A stretch of 64,000 nucleotides of DNA from Planctomycetota bacterium (lineage in GTDB: Bacteria > Planctomycetota > Phycisphaerae > WQYP01): NCBI GenBank assembly GCA_021827645.1, contig JAKAVA010000009.1, forward strand, positions 27,978-91,977, given 5' to 3'. The position numbers and the translations under genes were made by a program. The number at the start of each line of letters is the position of its first letter. Within the stretch, counting starts at the first letter, position 1. This document shows, piece by piece, positions 28,762 through 35,770 of the stretch. Below the pieces are notes generated by a model that worked only from the letters and a program-made list of their open reading frames with translations, ran no database searches and was not told the origin of the DNA.

Positions 28762-29136
28762 TCAGAGCTGACTTCGAAGCACCATGGTTTTGAGCGGACG
28801 ATTGTCGGCGTCCACCAGCAGAACACCAGCCTGATAGGTTTGTGCCTCTTCCAAGGTCATCTGGGCGAAAGCCATGATGATAATTTTCTCTCCCGGTTTG
28901 ACCAGATGCGCCGCCGCTCCGTTGATGCCGACAACGCCCGTCCCTTTTTCGCCGGCGATGATGTAGGTTTCAAAACGGACGCCGTTGTGGATATCCGCAA
29001 CCAGCACACGTTCATTGGGCAGCAGGCCGCTTTTTTTCAGCAGGTCGGTATCAATGGTGATGCTGCCCACATAATCGCGATTTGCCTGAGTAATGATGGC
29101 CCCATGGATTTTTGCACGCAACAATGTTACCAACAT
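28762..29136 (-). CDS. panD: Aspartate 1-decarboxylase proenzyme
   Basis: 124 residues. PanD makes beta-alanine for pantothenate and coenzyme A. The self-cleavage site YVGS places Gly24-Ser25 at the standard positions when translation starts at ATG 29136, which supports this start over the TTG one codon earlier. Family motifs LLRAKIHGAIITQANRDY, NGVRFETYIIAGEKGTG, NGAAAHLVKPGE and FAQM are all present, and length matches the family. It is transcribed in the same direction as the HtrA pair. Confidence 0.96.
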   Translation of the reverse strand: MLVTLLRAKIHGAIITQANRDYVGSITIDTDLLKKSGLLPNERVLVADIHNGVRFETYIIAGEKGTGVVGINGAAAHLVKPGEKIIIMAFAQMTLEEAQTYQAGVLLVDADNRPLKTMVLRSQL

Positions 29137-29320
29137 CAATCCTGTTCCCGACGAACCAACCGAAACGCGAAGACCTTCTCTTCCGCACCGTTATATCCTA
29201 ATGGGGAAGTGGGCGATTCGTCGAGCCATCGGCGATTTTGCCTCATGCGGCCGCGCCGACAGAGCAGGTGAATCACGATTAGGGCAAATGCGAGTCGGTG
29301 GATTTAATCCGCCGGCGGCC

Positions 29321-29360
29321 ACCGCGGTGAATAGCTGCTGACCGCGATGAATAGCCGTTG
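29321..29360. repeat. Imperfect tandem repeat, 2 x 20 bp
   Basis: Two adjacent 20-base units begin ACCGCGGTGAATAGC and ACCGCGATGAATAGC and differ at three positions. They lie at the left edge of the accessory island. Confidence 0.6.
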
Positions 29361-29449
29361 GCTGCAGGGAAAGAGAGAAACCGATTTAACCGCAGGGGAC
29401 TCAGAGGTTCGCAGAGGCCGGGGTTATGGGGGGCGTAGGCCGACAGCTG

Positions 29450-29498
29450 CGACCATAAGGGCCTCAAAATGGAATTTACAATGGAATCATAACGCGCC
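29450..29498 (-). repeat. Island leader repeat, copy A (no gene behind it)
   Basis: Read on the minus strand it has GCGTTATGATTCCATT, GTAA, ATTCCATTTTGAGG and then TTATGGTCGCA, nearly identical to copy B. The ATG at its end opens only ten codons before a stop, so it looks like a leader whose gene was lost. Confidence 0.7.
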
Positions 29499-29523
29499 GG
29501 GGCAAAGTCCGCGGCGGCGTTCT

Positions 29524-30759
29524 TCAGCCGACGGTCTCCCCTTTGTGCGGGCCGTAAAGCACCTCGCCGTTCTCGGTTACCAAGCTTGCCATCCAATATC
29601 GGTATCGGTGGCGCCTTTTTGTGTCAGGGAAGAACACGCGAGCTACACCGCCGCGGAAATCTCCGCCGTGCGGAAAGATTGGCGGAAGCCTGAAGTTCCC
29701 GGCCCTGTCAACGTACCCGAACCGGAGTTCGCCCTGTCGCTTTACGGCGACGCGCGCAAGGCCACCTTTGAACCCACTCGGCTTGGCTACCCTGCGTCCG
29801 CCACCCTTTTTTCCATGGTCGTAAATGCAGGACACGAATTTTGGCTCAAATGCGTACTCTCCCTTTTTGTTGATCGCCCCCCAAAGCCGCCCAATACGCA
29901 CCCACGCGAGCCCCTCCGAAAAAAACTCGCAGTCTCCGAACTTCGGCTCGGCGAGGAATTCGCCTTTTTTGTCGATGAGCCCCCAGAGGCGGCCGACACG
30001 CACCCACGCCACGCCTCCCTCGAAGCCGCTGCTGGCCACGAACCGAGGTTCAATAACGACCCTGCCCTCCGTATCCATAAAGCCCAGGCGTCCGCCTTCC
30101 CAGAACCCCACGACCCCCTCCTGGAAATCGGTTTTGAACCGCCGGCGGCGCGTCGGCCCGAACCTCATTTTGAAATCTCTGTCAAAGAATCCGTTAACGT
30201 TGCCCAGCTTAAAATATGCCAAGCCATGGGCGAAACCTCGCGTGAAGCTGTAGCATGGCTCGATAAGTAGTTCGCCTTTCCGATCAATAAATCCCCATGC
30301 ATCCTCGTCAACCATTGCGGCTGCCACGCCGTCGGTGAAGTCACCGACCGTCTGGAACTTGGGCGGGATCACGACCTCGCCGGCCAAGTTGACCCGGCCA
30401 ACGTAGCCCCCCTCGGCCGCGGCACACCAAAGCTGGTCCCCCGTGTAGAACATATCGGTAAATCTCGGCGGCACGAGGAACCTCCCATCGGTGCCAATGA
30501 TGCCGTATTTGCCGCCGACGGAGACAACGGCCGTTCCGTCCTCGAACTCACTGACGTTGTCAAATTGCGGCGGTATGGCGACCTCGCCGCGGCTATCCAA
30601 GTAGCCCTCCCTGCCCTTGCCGCGCCCAAAGTACCAAGGCACCAAGGTTACGCCGCGGCCACCGGCTGCGCACGCCGTAGCGCCTTCCGCTCGGTCATGG
30701 CTATCCCCAGCCGCCGCTCTCCCGTCCGGTTCCAATAATACTTTTCTGATCACGACCAT
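29524..30759 (-). CDS. WG-repeat protein
   Basis: 411 residues built almost wholly of about nine WG-type beta repeats, for example GREGYLDSRGEVAIPPQF, DAWGFIDRKGELLIEPCY, GRLGFMDTEGRVVIEPRF, RLWGLIDKKGEFLAEPKF and RLWGAINKKGEYAFEPKF. WG repeats form beta-rich, propeller-like or elongated folds that usually bind partners; the function is not known here. No signal peptide is visible. The ATG lies at the end of leader copy B, whose GAGG is seven bases upstream, so the leader supplies the ribosome binding site. Repeats 6 and 7 are nearly identical, which suggests recent internal duplication. Confidence 0.82.
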   Translation of the reverse strand: MVVIRKVLLEPDGRAAAGDSHDRAEGATACAAGGRGVTLVPWYFGRGKGREGYLDSRGEVAIPPQFDNVSEFEDGTAVVSVGGKYGIIGTDGRFLVPPRFTDMFYTGDQLWCAAAEGGYVGRVNLAGEVVIPPKFQTVGDFTDGVAAAMVDEDAWGFIDRKGELLIEPCYSFTRGFAHGLAYFKLGNVNGFFDRDFKMRFGPTRRRRFKTDFQEGVVGFWEGGRLGFMDTEGRVVIEPRFVASSGFEGGVAWVRVGRLWGLIDKKGEFLAEPKFGDCEFFSEGLAWVRIGRLWGAINKKGEYAFEPKFVSCIYDHGKKGGGRRVAKPSGFKGGLARVAVKRQGELRFGYVDRAGNFRLPPIFPHGGDFRGGVARVFFPDTKRRHRYRYWMASLVTENGEVLYGPHKGETVG

Positions 30760-30800
30760 AACGCAACCTCAAAATGGAATTTACAATGGAATCATAACGC
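30753..30800 (-). repeat. Island leader repeat, copy B (before the WG-repeat gene)
   Basis: On the minus strand it contains ATTCCATT twice, separated by GTAA, then TTGAGG and, seven bases later, the ATG of the WG-repeat gene. GCGTTATG stands at both ends of the element. It probably carries a promoter as well as the Shine-Dalgarno sequence. Confidence 0.75.
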
Positions 30801-31113
30801 CCCGTGGCGTGGCACGGAAGCTGCCGTGATGCACGGTTGCCGTAAAATCGGCCCGCGCGGGCATTGTAAACTTCCTGCCGCGCTGGTTGCCCGATCAACT
30901 CCTGAAAATCGAATCGGCTGGCCAGAGCCTTCATACCGCAAAAATCCGCGCCAGATACACTTCTCCGGATGCTTGTTAGCGCACTCGCCGCCCAGGTTCG
31001 CAAATACCCAACAATTGGCAGCGGCCCAGGCAGACTAGGTGGTGCCCCTTTGCTGACCGTGGTGCTCCCAGCCCCCACCGCCCTGCCCCTATCGCCGCCG
31101 GTTCTTGTATCGG
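30801..31113. other. Gap between the WG gene and the four-gene operon
   Basis: About 310 bases. A minus-strand frame runs across it (ADFCGMKALASRFDFQELIGQ) and through leader copy B, but the Cys- and Gly-rich start of that frame is not convincing. It may be decayed coding sequence. I see no clear terminator. Confidence 0.35.
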
Positions 31114-31458
31114 CTAATTTCCGAAATAACCCTGCAACGGTGGAGCTACGCACCCAACCACCACAAAATGCGCAACCGCAAACGCTACCAGCGCCGACGC
31201 CGTCGATGCGCCCAGCCGGCTGCGGAACGCAACGGCCGCAGCCGCACCCAACAGGACACACAGCAGGGTTTCGATGAGCGGGAAACCCCCGCCAAGCGCA
31301 AAGTAGACTGCGCGTGCGTCGCCATACCCTGGCACGCTGGGCACCGCCATACTGTATGCCGCGTACAGGCTGATCCCAATGCGCACCAGCTGCACTACCG
31401 GGGGTATATTAAGCGTCCAAAATGCAATTTTCGCTCTGTTGACCAGATAGCACCTCAC
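31114..31458 (-). CDS. Small membrane protein, paralogue of its upstream neighbour
   Basis: 115 codons from GTG 31458, five bases after the stop of the preceding gene; the longer frame to 31773 overlaps that gene and is rejected. About three membrane helices (FWTLNIPPVVQLVRIGISLY; ALGGGFPLIETLLCVLLGAAAAVAF; ASTASALVAFAVAHFVVVGC). It aligns along its whole length with the product of 31464-31796: both have WTLNI near the start, a GGGFP/GVGFP helix, AFRSRLGASTASAL/ALRSRWGASTASAL and AVAHF. This is a tandem duplication. No Shine-Dalgarno sequence is seen, so translation is probably coupled. Function unknown. Confidence 0.65.
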   Translation of the reverse strand: MRCYLVNRAKIAFWTLNIPPVVQLVRIGISLYAAYSMAVPSVPGYGDARAVYFALGGGFPLIETLLCVLLGAAAAVAFRSRLGASTASALVAFAVAHFVVVGCVAPPLQGYFGN

Positions 31459-31463
31459 CGTAT

Positions 31464-31796
31464 CTACGGCCACATTCCCACACACGCCAAAGTAAAAAAG
31501 TGGGCGACAGCCAGCGCCGCCAACGCCGACGCCGTCGACGCACCCCAGCGACTCCGGAGCGCCACCGCGGCGATCGCTCCCAACACGGTGCCGACCAAAG
31601 TGGCGGCTATCGGGAAGCCGACGCCAAGGCCGAGATACATCGGCCACGCTCGGTTCACCTTCCAGAGTTCCAGCCCCAAGGGTCGCAAGTGGTGCCTGAT
31701 ACGGTATACGTGGTAGAAACCGTAGGCAATGTAAATCAGTTGCATCGTGGGCAGGATGTTCAGCGTCCACCATATGATTTTCTTCTTTTCCACCAA
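31464..31796 (-). CDS. Small membrane protein of unknown function
   Basis: 110 residues from TTG 31796, with AGGGG six bases upstream; GTG one codon later is possible. The gene starts three bases after the stop of the 390-residue gene. About three membrane helices (WTLNILPTMQLIYIAYGFYHV; YLGLGVGFPIAATLVGTVLGAIAAVAL; ASALAALAVAHFFTLACVG) with a basic start (VEKKKI). The downstream gene is a paralogue. I recognise no family; the layout suits a membrane partner of the upstream product. Confidence 0.7.
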   Translation of the reverse strand: MVEKKKIIWWTLNILPTMQLIYIAYGFYHVYRIRHHLRPLGLELWKVNRAWPMYLGLGVGFPIAATLVGTVLGAIAAVALRSRWGASTASALAALAVAHFFTLACVGMWP

Positions 31797-31799
31797 GCT

Positions 31800-32972
31800 C
31801 TACCCCTTATTCCTTTGACGTCCGAGCGGGGCCCATTGCGGGGTTTCACGGCCCGTGGGCTGCCCACTGCGCGCCGGTTCCGCCCCTACCTTTGGCCTTT
31901 GCAGCCAATACGCCACAACGGCAGACTTGAGCAACTCCAGCCTTTCCCGCAGCGGTGGGAGTGAGTAGAAGAAGTTCAAATATCCGCCCCTGACAGCCAT
32001 GCCGTGCCGGTTGTAGATCGTCATAAGCATTTCGTGGCCGTAGGTCTGCAGGTACATGGTGCGGTGCTTGGGCAGTGCGATCCACACGACCGGGCCCGGG
32101 CTTATGGGGGGACCGCTCGCGATAAGGAGCCCGTCCCACACTGCCTCGTCGAGGTTCTTAATCATACGGATTCGCGATCCGCTGGTCGCGATGACCTGAT
32201 GAGCGATCTGAATGTCCGTCAGGCGGCGCAGCTTGCCCAAAATAATCCGGTCCACGAGCCGCTTGCAGCTTGCGTCCGAGAGCCCGTATCGGCGCATCAT
32301 GGTCTGGAGACGTATTAGATATACACTGCCTCCGTGGAGCATGCTTTCACGCTCGGTCCAAGGCGGCGAATCACCGCCGCCGACGATGTAGCGCCCCGGC
32401 CCGGTAGCGTCGTACTCGGGCAGCGGCAACGGTGTGCGCCTTGACGGGTTGTACCGGAGGTAGCAGCGTATAACCCGCGCACCGCGTGGCACGAGGTAAT
32501 AGTTGGCGGGGTCCACCCAGAAAACGATGTATCCCTTCGGCCGACGCAGCCACCGCAATGGCGAGAGATCGTGGACGTGCCTCGCCTGCCGACCCGCACT
32601 CGATCTCTTCACCCTCGTCCAATACCTGACGGCCTTTACGTTGAAATTCCCAACGCAGAAACTGTCACCGTATATCCGCGTAAGGCCGGCCCGCGGGATG
32701 CCGAAAGAGAAGCCACCCACCAATATTCGCACCACGCGGCGCAACGGCCGAAAATGGCGTATCCGAAGTTGGGGCGCCGGGGAGAAAGGTAGGCCCAACC
32801 GGACGCGATCGAGGGCGTAGGGATTGTGCCTCCCGAACAGCGACTGGTAAACGTACCAGCCCGCTCGGTGCAGTTTCGGACGCGGCCTGAGCAGGAAGGC
32901 AAACGCGAGCGCCAGCGCCCCGGCGGCCACAACGATTGCGATGAGCCAGCGTCGGTGAGCCTTGCCTGCCAT
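31800..32972 (-). CDS. Membrane-anchored protein of unknown function
   Basis: 390 residues. The ATG overlaps the upstream stop as TAATG, so translation is coupled. One N-terminal membrane helix (WLIAIVVAAGALALAFAFLL) is followed by a soluble part rich in Arg, Pro and Tyr (GYIVFWVDPANYYLVPRGARVIRCYLRYNPSRR; SPGPVVWIALPKHRTMYLQTYGHEMLMTIYNRHG). The segment WVDPANYYLVPRGARVIRCYLRY suggests a beta-rich domain, and a helical stretch (MRRYGLSDASCKRLVDRIILGKLRRLTD) lies in the middle. I recognise no family. It is the largest gene of the four-gene unit. Confidence 0.7.
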   Translation of the reverse strand: MAGKAHRRWLIAIVVAAGALALAFAFLLRPRPKLHRAGWYVYQSLFGRHNPYALDRVRLGLPFSPAPQLRIRHFRPLRRVVRILVGGFSFGIPRAGLTRIYGDSFCVGNFNVKAVRYWTRVKRSSAGRQARHVHDLSPLRWLRRPKGYIVFWVDPANYYLVPRGARVIRCYLRYNPSRRTPLPLPEYDATGPGRYIVGGGDSPPWTERESMLHGGSVYLIRLQTMMRRYGLSDASCKRLVDRIILGKLRRLTDIQIAHQVIATSGSRIRMIKNLDEAVWDGLLIASGPPISPGPVVWIALPKHRTMYLQTYGHEMLMTIYNRHGMAVRGGYLNFFYSLPPLRERLELLKSAVVAYWLQRPKVGAEPARSGQPTGRETPQWAPLGRQRNKG

Positions 32973-33292
32973 TACCCATTAACCCCGTTCAGAATGTGTA
33001 TCTGCCCCGGAGTGTGCATGGCGTTGATGAACGCCTGCTGGTTGGGCCCCAGGTACAGCCCCGCACCGTTATCGGCATTCTGCATCTCGTGGAGCGCCCA
33101 AGCTGGGGAGAACGCGGTATCTGTGCTGCCCGGGCCGCCGTAGGGGTTGCGTTCCTCCATCGTCTGCCAGCCGAACCAGCAACTGTCCGTCGTCCCGTTG
33201 GGGATTTTGTTATCGCCGGCGCGAAGATCGGCGCGGGCAAAAGGGCTCTTCACCTTATCTTCAGCGGTTAATATTTCAGCCAATGCGACCAT
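32972..33292 (-). CDS. Small soluble protein of unknown function, first gene of the island operon
   Basis: 106 residues. The ATG lies at the end of leader copy C, with GAGG seven bases upstream. The product has no signal peptide or membrane helix. Conspicuous segments are GDNKIPNGTTDSCWFGWQ and NGAGLYLGPNQQAFINAMH. A single cysteine sits next to WFGW. I do not recognise it. Its stop overlaps the start of the next gene by one base, so it belongs to the same transcript as the three membrane proteins downstream. Confidence 0.65.
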   Translation of the reverse strand: MVALAEILTAEDKVKSPFARADLRAGDNKIPNGTTDSCWFGWQTMEERNPYGGPGSTDTAFSPAWALHEMQNADNGAGLYLGPNQQAFINAMHTPGQIHILNGVNG

Positions 33293-33330
33293 AACGCGGC
33301 CTCAAAATGGAATCATTGTCAAAATCGTAA
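33285..33330 (-). repeat. Island leader repeat, copy C (before the four-gene operon)
   Basis: On the minus strand it contains CGTTACGATTTTGACA, ATGATTCCATTTTGAGG and GCGTTATGGTCGCA. The right part matches copies A and B; the left part has diverged and now includes TTGACA. It supplies the start codon and ribosome binding site of the gene at 33292. Confidence 0.72.
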
Positions 33331-33346
33331 CGTGTCGAGTTGGTAG

Positions 33347-33667
33347 GAGCAAACGGCGGGCGGCGTCCGCGTCCTGTTCGCCGATTACCCGGGTGTTGGC
33401 GCATATCTTCTGGTCGCGGCGTTTGCCAAAAATGTCCGGGAAAACCTCACACGGCGGCGCGACCGCGAATGGAAACGCCTTGGACAAGTCCAGGGCCATT
33501 TAATTCTGGACAGTGCCGACGGACTCCGAAGACCCCTGCCCGTCAAGATTTCGCTGCCCACCGTGGCCTTGGCTCGGCAGGCAGAATTGACTACACTTTC
33601 GGCCATGGATGCGCAGTTCGACAGCCGCACCGGTGAGTCAGGATGGAGGTGCGTGGATGTCGCTTGA
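33347..33667 (+). pseudogene. Possible 3' remnant of a gene at the island edge
   Basis: An open frame without a plausible start runs from a stop at 33344 to TGA at 33665-33667. It reads GVRVLFADYPGVGAYLLVAA, then NVRENLTRRRDREWKRLGQV and LPVKISLPTVALARQAEL. Codon choice looks like coding sequence. It begins a few bases after leader copy C and overlaps the start of the hydrolase gene, as if insertion of the island had removed its 5' part. I cannot name the original gene. Confidence 0.35.
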
Positions 33668-34517
33668 ACTATCGGTGCTCGCCAGCGGATCGACCGGGAA
33701 TTGCTCGCTGATCCGCACGCCGGCGGGAATGTTTCTTCTGGACGCGGGAATCGGGCCACGGACTGCGTCCGGGCGCATGAACGGATTGGGAGTGGCCGTA
33801 GGCGACATCAAGGCTCTCTGCCTCACCCATCTGGATTGCGACCATTTCACGCCTACCTGGATCAACACCATCATCGAACATCAAATACCCGTTTTCTGCC
33901 CGGCCGATCAACTTGCCGATATCCGATCGCATGCCCGCCGCGCCAAAAAACTCGATGCGTTTGATGCTTTGATCCGCCCGTTTAACGGCGAACCGTTTGA
34001 ACCGCTGCCCGGAGTTGAATGTCGCACGATGCGGCTGGCGCACGATCAACAAGGAAGCCATGCCTATCGGATAGCCTGCGGCTCTCATCGGCTTGCCTAC
34101 GCTACGGATATGGGGCGTGCCCCGAAGCAACTGATTGAGTTCTTTCTGGGATGCAGCATACTGGCCATCGAGAGTAATTATGATCCGGATATGCAGCTTG
34201 GATCGCTCCGCCCGCAACGTCTCAAGGAGCGGATCATGGGCGGAGCTGGCCATTTATCCAACGCCGAGGCGTTTGCATTGGTGCAGGCGATATTCGATAC
34301 CACGACGGCACAGAGCGGATCGGGCCGATTGCCGGCGCATGTGGTGTTGCTGCACCGTTCACGTCAATGCAACTGTCCGGAAATTGTCACACGTCTTTTC
34401 TCGTCGGATGAGCGCATCGGATGCCGACTGACTTTATCCCATCCGTTTGAACGCACCGATTGGCTCAAGCCCGTTGCGAGGCCCGTCCTACCGGGCGAAC
34501 AACTGCGCCTGTTCTGA
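33657..34517 (+). CDS. Metallo-beta-lactamase-fold hydrolase (YycJ/WalJ-like)
   Basis: 286 residues from ATG 33657, with GGAGG seven bases upstream. The metal-binding fold is clear: SVLASGSTGNCSLI start, LLDAGIG, THLDCDHF (residues 57-64), YATDMG, IESNYD and GHLSN. The order matches the YycJ/WalJ group of DNA- or RNA-active nucleases. In the usual HxHxDH motif the second histidine is replaced by aspartate (HLDCDH), which would change one metal ligand. A family variant or altered metal use is possible. It stands alone between the island and the convergent holB. Confidence 0.85.
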   Translation: MSLELSVLASGSTGNCSLIRTPAGMFLLDAGIGPRTASGRMNGLGVAVGDIKALCLTHLDCDHFTPTWINTIIEHQIPVFCPADQLADIRSHARRAKKLDAFDALIRPFNGEPFEPLPGVECRTMRLAHDQQGSHAYRIACGSHRLAYATDMGRAPKQLIEFFLGCSILAIESNYDPDMQLGSLRPQRLKERIMGGAGHLSNAEAFALVQAIFDTTTAQSGSGRLPAHVVLLHRSRQCNCPEIVTRLFSSDERIGCRLTLSHPFERTDWLKPVARPVLPGEQLRLF

Positions 34518-34555
34518 TCGGCTTGCCACCACAACTCGGGTCTGCCAGTCGGCAT

Positions 34556-35770
34556 TTACGCCACACCCCGAATCACCGCCTCCATCGCGGTGCAGGCATT
34601 CATCACGGCTGTGGGTTGATGGACGTTGGCATCAAGCTGGGCAGCCGCCTGCGAGCATATTTCCATGCAGGCCCGAGCCCGATCCAAATCCATCGCCCCT
34701 GCCGTTGAGGGGAGCGTAAATTCCACGGGTCGGCCCACCGCGGATCGAAGGCGGTCACAAAGCCACATTTCAATCAGGGCAAAAGTCACCATGCCGCCGT
34801 CGCGTGTCGAGCGATCCTTACTGGCGGTCGGATCGTGGCTTAAAAACACTTCCGCCATCATGGCCGCTCCGTCATTGACGACTTGCGCCAGATCGCCGGC
34901 GCCGGCCTGCCCCATCAGCAGATGATCCATCGCCTGGGCAACGCGATGTGCCACGCGCAGAATATTTCCATCCGTCGCGGGTTTGGCGGACTTTTTTCCC
35001 GTCGCCGTTGCTGGCGCGGCCGGCAGCCAGGACATAATTCGCCCGAGGCTGTTTTCAGAAAGGCGGGCAAGCAGTCCCGCATCAGTGGCGGAAAAACCAT
35101 CTTCCATCAGGCGCCGGACGATAACATCCGCCGGAAGCGGTTCAAAGGCAACCTGCTGCGACCGGCTGCGGATGGTGGACAGCAGGTCTCCCACGCTGCC
35201 GGTGCACATGACGATGTAGGTACGCGGCGGCGGCTCTTCAAGCGCCTTGAGCAGGGCATTCTGAGCCACGGGCTGCATCAGATCGGCTTCGTCAATAATA
35301 AACCATTTACCCCGGCCCATCTGCGAATGTTTATAGAGTTTGCTTTCAACCCGGTGGTCCGGGGAATCATCGCCGATCATTTCGCCGCGGATGATGTCAA
35401 TGCCCAGCGTGGTGCGTCTTGACTTCCCGCCCCGGTCATACACGCTGCCGAGTTGCCGATTGATCACATGCAGGTCCGGATGCAGCTGAGCATCGCAGGC
35501 TCGGCAGGAGGGACATTCGCCGCACGGCTCGATAAGTTGAAAGTCGCCCGGCAGGGCGGGAAGGACGTGCTCACCGGCGTTGGGCCGGAGGGAGGGCGCA
35601 GGGCACAGACCGCATTTGGCAAACGCCAGCGCCGTGCGGTATTTACCGACCCCCATCGGCCCATGAAATATCCACGTGGAGGCAAGCCGCTCCGACCCCA
35701 GGACCCGCTGGAGCTGAGTCAGGGCGCGAGTCTGTCCGATGATCGACCAGATACTACCCATGGCGGTCAC
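34556..35770 (-). CDS. holB: DNA polymerase III delta' subunit-like AAA+ protein
   Basis: 404 residues. The AAA+ clamp-loader layout is present: IIGQTRALTQLQRVL, Walker A GPMGVGKYRTA, a zinc cluster CGECPSCRACDAQLHPD, Walker B IIDEADLM, ALLKALEEPP and the SRC-like sensor IRSRSQQ. The C-terminal collar domain is weakly conserved. It is part of the machine that loads the sliding clamp. The GTG at 35770 overlaps the aminotransferase stop as GTGA, which fits coupled translation; ATG 35761 is the alternative. Gamma/tau genes can look similar, but the length and lack of a long C-terminal part favour delta'. Confidence 0.87.
   Translation of the reverse strand: MTAMGSIWSIIGQTRALTQLQRVLGSERLASTWIFHGPMGVGKYRTALAFAKCGLCPAPSLRPNAGEHVLPALPGDFQLIEPCGECPSCRACDAQLHPDLHVINRQLGSVYDRGGKSRRTTLGIDIIRGEMIGDDSPDHRVESKLYKHSQMGRGKWFIIDEADLMQPVAQNALLKALEEPPPRTYIVMCTGSVGDLLSTIRSRSQQVAFEPLPADVIVRRLMEDGFSATDAGLLARLSENSLGRIMSWLPAAPATATGKKSAKPATDGNILRVAHRVAQAMDHLLMGQAGAGDLAQVVNDGAAMMAEVFLSHDPTASKDRSTRDGGMVTFALIEMWLCDRLRSAVGRPVEFTLPSTAGAMDLDRARACMEICSQAAAQLDANVHQPTAVMNACTAMEAVIRGVA

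Larger units (their letters stand above)
29137..29523. other. Non-coding edge of the 29-33 kb accessory island
   Basis: No credible gene. It holds an imperfect tandem 20-mer (29321-29360), a stretch rich in CGCAG/CAGAGG (about 29390-29430), and one copy of the island leader (29450-29498) followed on the minus strand by only a ten-codon frame. Confidence 0.5.

Noticed and set aside
29347..30270. 307-codon plus-strand frame
   Set aside because: Antisense to the WG-repeat gene; its repeats only mirror the WG repeats.
30701..31261. 186-codon minus-strand frame across leader copy B
   Set aside because: Cys/Gly-rich, runs through the leader and into the WG-repeat gene; no ribosome binding site.
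31114..31773. 219-codon reading of the last island gene
   Set aside because: Its first 105 codons overlap the preceding gene in another frame; similarity to the paralogue begins only near GTG 31458.
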